From: Mycolicibacterium wolinskyi
GTDB lineage: Bacteria > Actinomycetota > Actinomycetes > Mycobacteriales > Mycobacteriaceae
Length of the DNA: 64,000 nucleotides
Direction of reading: 5' to 3'
NCBI RefSeq assembly: GCF_002101965.1
Contig: NZ_LQQA01000012.1
Location: forward strand, 84,653 to 148,652
Shown here: positions 60,984 to 64,000 of the stretch, in pieces
Numbering within the stretch: the first letter of the stretch is position 1
How the letters are laid out: every line of letters begins with the position of its first letter
Program-made: the position numbers and the translations under genes
The notes under the pieces: model-generated
Seen by the model: the letters and a program-made list of their open reading frames with translations, nothing else
Databases searched by the model: none
Told to the model about the DNA's origin: nothing

Positions 60984-61403
60984 ATGATGGACAGCAGTGG
61001 TGCTGGTGCAGAGTCGTTCGGGCCGGGGCTTGGCGGCGAGGCGGATAAGGCGTTGCGGGTACTGGTCGACGCGGTGGCAACAACGTATTTGGGGCAACTT
61101 GCTGACTATCCACCGGACACGGTGATCGCTGAACAGTTGTGTGAGCGCGCGGATTTGGTGGACGTCGCTGAGCAGACGGGCTGTTCGACGGTCGGCGAGT
61201 TGAGTCAGTACCTGCTGCTGATGGCTGTCCGGCCTGTGACGGTGTCCGGGTTGGGTGATGATGCGTTGGGCCAGGTGACCGCGATGTTCTCGGCCGTGGT
61301 TGCGGGCATGGGCGATGGCCACGAGTTCGGCGATGCGGCTCGGGCAGCCTACGAGAGCATCGCGATCGCAAGCGCAGAACGCGACCTGTCGGGTTCGGGA
61401 TAG
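60984..61403 (+). CDS. Hypothetical protein, 139 aa
   Basis: ATG 60984. Ala-rich and helical; pieces such as VAEQTGCSTVGELSQYLLLM and VTAMFSAVVAGMGDGHEF. No motif recognised. Moderately likely to be real. Confidence 0.5.
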   Translation: MMDSSGAGAESFGPGLGGEADKALRVLVDAVATTYLGQLADYPPDTVIAEQLCERADLVDVAEQTGCSTVGELSQYLLLMAVRPVTVSGLGDDALGQVTAMFSAVVAGMGDGHEFGDAARAAYESIAIASAERDLSGSG

Positions 61404-61493
61404 GACTCGCACAGGGCGGCTGGCGTTCGCGGTTGGGGTGAGGGTCCGCGACGTCTTCACGACTAGTTATCTTGCGCGATATCTCATGAGATT

Positions 61494-61537
61494 TGACGTT
61501 CCTCCCCTCGGCTGAAAGCCGGTGGATTCCAACCTGT
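61494..61537 (-). other. Right end of IS200/IS605-type element, omega-RNA 3' hairpin
   Basis: Just past tnpB: on the minus strand GAATCCACCGGCTTTCAG, then CCGAGGGGAGGAACGTCAA. This is the typical actinobacterial IS605-type end with an imperfect hairpin. In TnpB systems this is the scaffold end of the guide RNA, and the adjacent flank (from 61493 leftward) would be the guide. Confidence 0.65.
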
Positions 61538-62788
61538 TTAGATGGGTTGGAGCAGTAATTCCTCGCGGTTTCCTGCTGGTTCCTGCGTCGACGTCACCCC
61601 AACACCCGCAGGTGTCGTGGCTTCTCGGCAGGCGGTGACCGCAAGCCCCGCGGCCAGGATGTTCTTGGCGGCGTTCACGTCCGCGTGCTCGGCGGGCCGT
61701 GAGCATGACGTGCACCGAAATACCGCTTGGCTCTCACGAGATTTCGGGTCCACATGCCCACACGCCGAACACCGTTGTGAGGTGAACGCTGCCGGGACTT
61801 TGATCACCTGTGTCCCGGTGTAGCGGGCCACTGATGTCAACGCTTGCTCGAACCGATACCACCCTTTCGACAGCACAGCTCTGTTCAGTCCTGATTTGGC
61901 CGACCCGCCGTTGGGCAGGAACTGACCGGGGTTGTCGGGGTCTTCGACGGGCTTGGCCCGTCGAGTCATCTGGTTGGTCTTGAGGCTTTCCATAACCACT
62001 ATCGCGTTGGTGTGGGCCAACCGGTGAGCGGTCTGAGCGCAGAAGTCCGCGCGACGGTGCCGCTCACGAGCTCGCAACCTCGCCAGTTCCGCGCGGATCT
62101 TGGAGCGGTTGGCCGCCCCTTTGGCGCGTGACAGTCTGCGAGCCAACACCGCCGCCCGAAGACGCTCACCAGCAGTAACGAATTCACGATCGGCGAGCTC
62201 ACCGTCGCTGGTGGACACGGCCACCGCCACCCCACGGTCCACCCCCACCGCGGTACCCGGCAACGCATGTTCATTCGGCGTACTCACCCCGTCGTCGACC
62301 CGGAACGACACGAACCAATGCCGGCCCTCACGGCTGAGGGTGGCCGAGCGGATGGTTTCACCACTCATGTTGCGGGTCTGCCGGAATTTCACCCACCCGA
62401 GCTTGGGCAGCTTCACCCGAGAATGTCGGCGGTTGAGTTTCTCCACCGCCATCTTGGAGCCTTCGGGGAACCGGAACGACGGCGCCCACCGCCGCGCCGA
62501 CCGCCACCGCACCCGGAAGGTGCCGTGCTCGCGGCAGGCCCGATCCAGGTCCATCAGTGTCTGCTGCAAACAATGCCCCGGAACATCTTTCAACCACGAA
62601 TGCTCGACTTTTGCCTCAGCCAACTCACGAGCCTGCGGCTGGTAGTTCATCCATGCCCCACGCCGCCGGTACTCGCGGCGCTGCTCCAGGCCGGTGTTCC
62701 ACACCGCTCGACACGCCGCCCCGATCCGCTCGGCGAACTCAGCCTGTTCGTCGGTGAACTCCACCCGAAACCGCCGACCCGTGAGCAT
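61538..62788 (-). CDS. tnpB: TnpB (OrfB) of a decayed IS200/IS605-type element
   Basis: 416 residues. Asp (GTAVGVDRGVAVAVSTSDG), Glu (IVVMESLKTNQMTR), zinc finger (CSACGHVDPKSRE and FRCTSCSR), final Asp (AEHADVNAAKNILAAGLAV). N-terminal OrfB domain starts FRVEFTDEQAEFAERIGAAC. All three acidic residues are present, so nuclease function may persist. Coding ends at the typical right end. Its tnpA partner upstream is truncated. Confidence 0.88.
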   Translation of the reverse strand: MLTGRRFRVEFTDEQAEFAERIGAACRAVWNTGLEQRREYRRRGAWMNYQPQARELAEAKVEHSWLKDVPGHCLQQTLMDLDRACREHGTFRVRWRSARRWAPSFRFPEGSKMAVEKLNRRHSRVKLPKLGWVKFRQTRNMSGETIRSATLSREGRHWFVSFRVDDGVSTPNEHALPGTAVGVDRGVAVAVSTSDGELADREFVTAGERLRAAVLARRLSRAKGAANRSKIRAELARLRARERHRRADFCAQTAHRLAHTNAIVVMESLKTNQMTRRAKPVEDPDNPGQFLPNGGSAKSGLNRAVLSKGWYRFEQALTSVARYTGTQVIKVPAAFTSQRCSACGHVDPKSRESQAVFRCTSCSRPAEHADVNAAKNILAAGLAVTACREATTPAGVGVTSTQEPAGNREELLLQPI

Positions 62789-62791
62789 GAT

Positions 62792-63040
62792 TCAGCGGTC
62801 CTTCTGCGTCTCGACATAGCGTTTGATCACCGACAACGGCGCACCCCCAACGGTGGCCACGAAATACGAGTTCGTCCACAACGACGGCAACCGCGACCGC
62901 AGCCACGGGAACTCCTCGCGCAGCACCCGCGACGAGCGGCCCTTGATGGCCTTCACCAGCTTGTGCACCCCGAACTGGGGATCCACCTCCACCAGTAGGT
63001 GAACGTGGTCCGGCATGGTCTCCACCTCGATCAACTGCCC
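62792..63040 (-). pseudogene. tnpA: Truncated IS200-type TnpA (Y1 HUH transposase)
   Basis: Keeps HUH (MPDHVHLLVEVDPQ) and the catalytic Tyr region (PLSVIKRYVETQKDR) but lacks about 50-60 N-terminal residues found in full-length IS200 transposases. The 5' break is at about 63040, against the end of the next gene. The element can no longer move on its own. Confidence 0.82.
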
Positions 63041-63041
63041 G

Positions 63042-63437
63042 CTACTGGGTTGCTTCTGCCAGCGCCTCGGCGATGCTCAGCCGCTGCCGCTCGAAGCCGG
63101 CGGGAACGAGCCAGTCAGTGAGCAGAGGATTGACCGCGGCGCATGCGTCGGTGGCCATGTCCCAACCGCCAGTGTGGCGCAGGGAGGCTGCGGTAGCGCG
63201 GACCCAGGGCATGGCGCCGGCGTTACCGGCGGGCGAGGCGGTGTAGAGCAGGGCGGCCAGTGGCCGGCACGCCATGTTGGACCACAGTGCGACGGCGACG
63301 CTGTGCGAGCAGGCGCTGTTGAGGAGCTGGGCCGCGGTGTCGAGGGCCTCGGTGGGTGTGGCGATGGCCAAGGTCGGGTCTGGCTGCGGTGAGCGGCGGA
63401 AGCGGCGCCAGATGCGGTCGACGACTGTGTGTTTCAT
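63042..63437 (-). CDS. Hypothetical protein, 131 aa, possibly cut at its 3' end
   Basis: ATG 63437 behind GGGGGGAAATC. Basic N-terminus, then hydrophobic NMACRPLAALLYTASPAG and helical remainder, ending EALAEATQ at the junction with the tnpA remnant. The middle vaguely recalls a segment of conjugative coupling proteins, but this is weak. The abrupt end next to an IS fragment suggests that the original C-terminus was lost. Confidence 0.55.
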   Translation of the reverse strand: MKHTVVDRIWRRFRRSPQPDPTLAIATPTEALDTAAQLLNSACSHSVAVALWSNMACRPLAALLYTASPAGNAGAMPWVRATAASLRHTGGWDMATDACAAVNPLLTDWLVPAGFERQRLSIAEALAEATQ

Positions 63438-63497
63438 GATTTCCCCCCGGATTCTCGATGAAATGTCGGTCACGCTCATTGACTCAGAGCGCGGCGG

Positions 63498-63514
63498 GTT
63501 ATGCGACAGCCGTC
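63498..63514 (+). promoter_or_regulatory. 17-bp motif GTTATGCGACAGCCGTC
   Basis: Same 17 bases as at 42681-42697 (opposite strand); one mismatch over 16 bases to 4141-4156. Lies 69 bp before a DUF4226-like gene, as at 42.7 kb. Confidence 0.6.
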
Positions 63515-63582
63515 GGCAAGTAGTTCCGAGCAGGTTGTTTTGGGTGTGGTTGGGGGTTTGGGGTGGTGGTTAGTTTTGGTGG

Positions 63583-64000
63583 GTGAGTGGCGGGTCGGTT
63601 GGTGCGTATGTGGCGCAGGTCGATCGTGTGTTGTCTGCTGGGGTGGGGTTGTTTCCCGAGTTCGGTGGGGGTTCGGGTCGGGTTGATGGTGGTGGGCCGG
63701 TGGTGCCGGGGGCGCCGTCTGGTGGTCGGTTGCAGACCGGTGTGGAGGGTGCGGCGGGCAGTTATCGGCAGGGCTGGACGGGTGTGTCGGGCTTGGATGC
63801 CGACACCAACACCGCTGCCGCTGATGGTCGTTCTGCTGGTGAGCAGGGTCGTGGTGGCGCCTCAGGGGTGCGGGATTCGGCGCGGTCGCAGGCCGCGGCG
63901 ATCGCGCCGGCGACCGGGACGCCGGCGGGTTCGCGGTTGATGGTGTCGACGATGGATGAGCGCCTGGCCGCGATGCAGCAGCAGATCGATACCACTAAGG
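63583..64000 (+). CDS. DUF4226-like ESX-associated protein (partial)
   Basis: GTG 63583, open to the window edge (139 codons). Starts VSGGSVGAYVAQVDRVLSAG; Gly-rich region; then STMDERLAAMQQQIDTTK, a characteristic DUF4226-type helix. Similar in kind to the gene at 42774 and preceded by the same 17-bp motif, so the two may be co-regulated. Suggests that an ESX gene cluster continues to the right. Confidence 0.65.
   Translation, partial: MSGGSVGAYVAQVDRVLSAGVGLFPEFGGGSGRVDGGGPVVPGAPSGGRLQTGVEGAAGSYRQGWTGVSGLDADTNTAAADGRSAGEQGRGGASGVRDSARSQAAAIAPATGTPAGSRLMVSTMDERLAAMQQQIDTTK

Noticed and set aside
63042..63437. Firm call as a conjugative coupling protein fragment
   Set aside because: The resemblance rests on a short hydrophobic segment; no Walker motifs are present and the gene has its own start and ribosome site.

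Overview
The window looks like part of a large conjugative, ESX-carrying plasmid of a mycobacterium or close actinobacterial relative. The evidence is high GC throughout, mycobacterial-style promoters (TTGACA-like -35, TAnnnT -10, several leaderless starts), a WhiB protein, a MobF relaxase, ParA, two replication-type proteins, and genes resembling ESX (type VII secretion) substrates: EspB-like, EspC-like and DUF4226-like. No rRNA or tRNA gene and no CRISPR array was seen.

Layout. 1-4.1 kb: MobF relaxase/helicase traA (minus strand, C-terminus beyond the window). 4.1-4.33 kb: likely oriT region. 4.3-5.5 kb: a small HTH protein and an HNH-type protein. 5.6-20.9 kb: an unusual array of about 22 genes, all on the minus strand and all pointing towards oriT. 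Most are small proteins I do not recognise. Recognisable members are a NrdH-type redoxin, a stand-alone DnaB-N-like protein, a frameshifted secreted serine protease, a DUF932 protein and a 557-residue ParB-like protein resembling ORF653/YubM of the F leading region. Eight transcription units in the array start with one repeated element of about 315 bp. It is a long palindrome with outward-facing TTGAC hexamers at its ends, and its stem is kept by compensatory changes. Three variant palindromes with the same apical core precede nrdH, DUF932 and parB-like. Position, orientation and structure fit a conjugative leading region with hairpin promoters or priming sites, analogous to Frpo of plasmid F; the small genes are then candidate anti-defence or establishment genes.

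21.19-28.82 kb: a 7.6-kb mobile element with two tyrosine recombinases (the second frameshifted), a heavy-metal P-type ATPase, a CmtR-like repressor, an ICMT-family protein and a cyclase/methyltransferase remnant. It has split a lipoprotein thermonuclease gene, whose two halves rejoin in frame across a 5-bp duplication. 29.2-35 kb: hypothetical plasmid genes, a Phd-like antitoxin and regulators. 35.0-36.6 kb: a gene-free block in front of parA and its partner (36.6-38.3 kb). 38.4-41 kb: a wHTH regulator with an operator array, a small basic protein, and a primase-polymerase-like replication protein. 41.65-47 kb: a DUF2637 membrane protein and an ESX-substrate operon. 47.1-47.7 kb: MazEF-like toxin-antitoxin. 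47.7-49.2 kb: a second replication-type protein with a probable counter-transcribed RNA at its 5' end. 50.1-55 kb: a minus-strand run with an intact-looking TnpB, an alpha/beta hydrolase, a ParB-like protein and WhiB, facing an XRE regulator across a region rich in ACCGGTAT repeats. 56-60.3 kb: membrane protein plus a large ESX-associated protein. 61.5-63 kb: a decayed IS200/IS605 element with tnpB and a truncated tnpA. 63.58 kb to the end: start of another DUF4226-like gene, suggesting that more ESX genes lie to the right.

Together the parts describe a plasmid that transfers itself (traA/oriT/leading region), maintains itself (parA and partner, two rep-like genes, MazEF-like), and probably exports proteins through an ESX system encoded outside the window.
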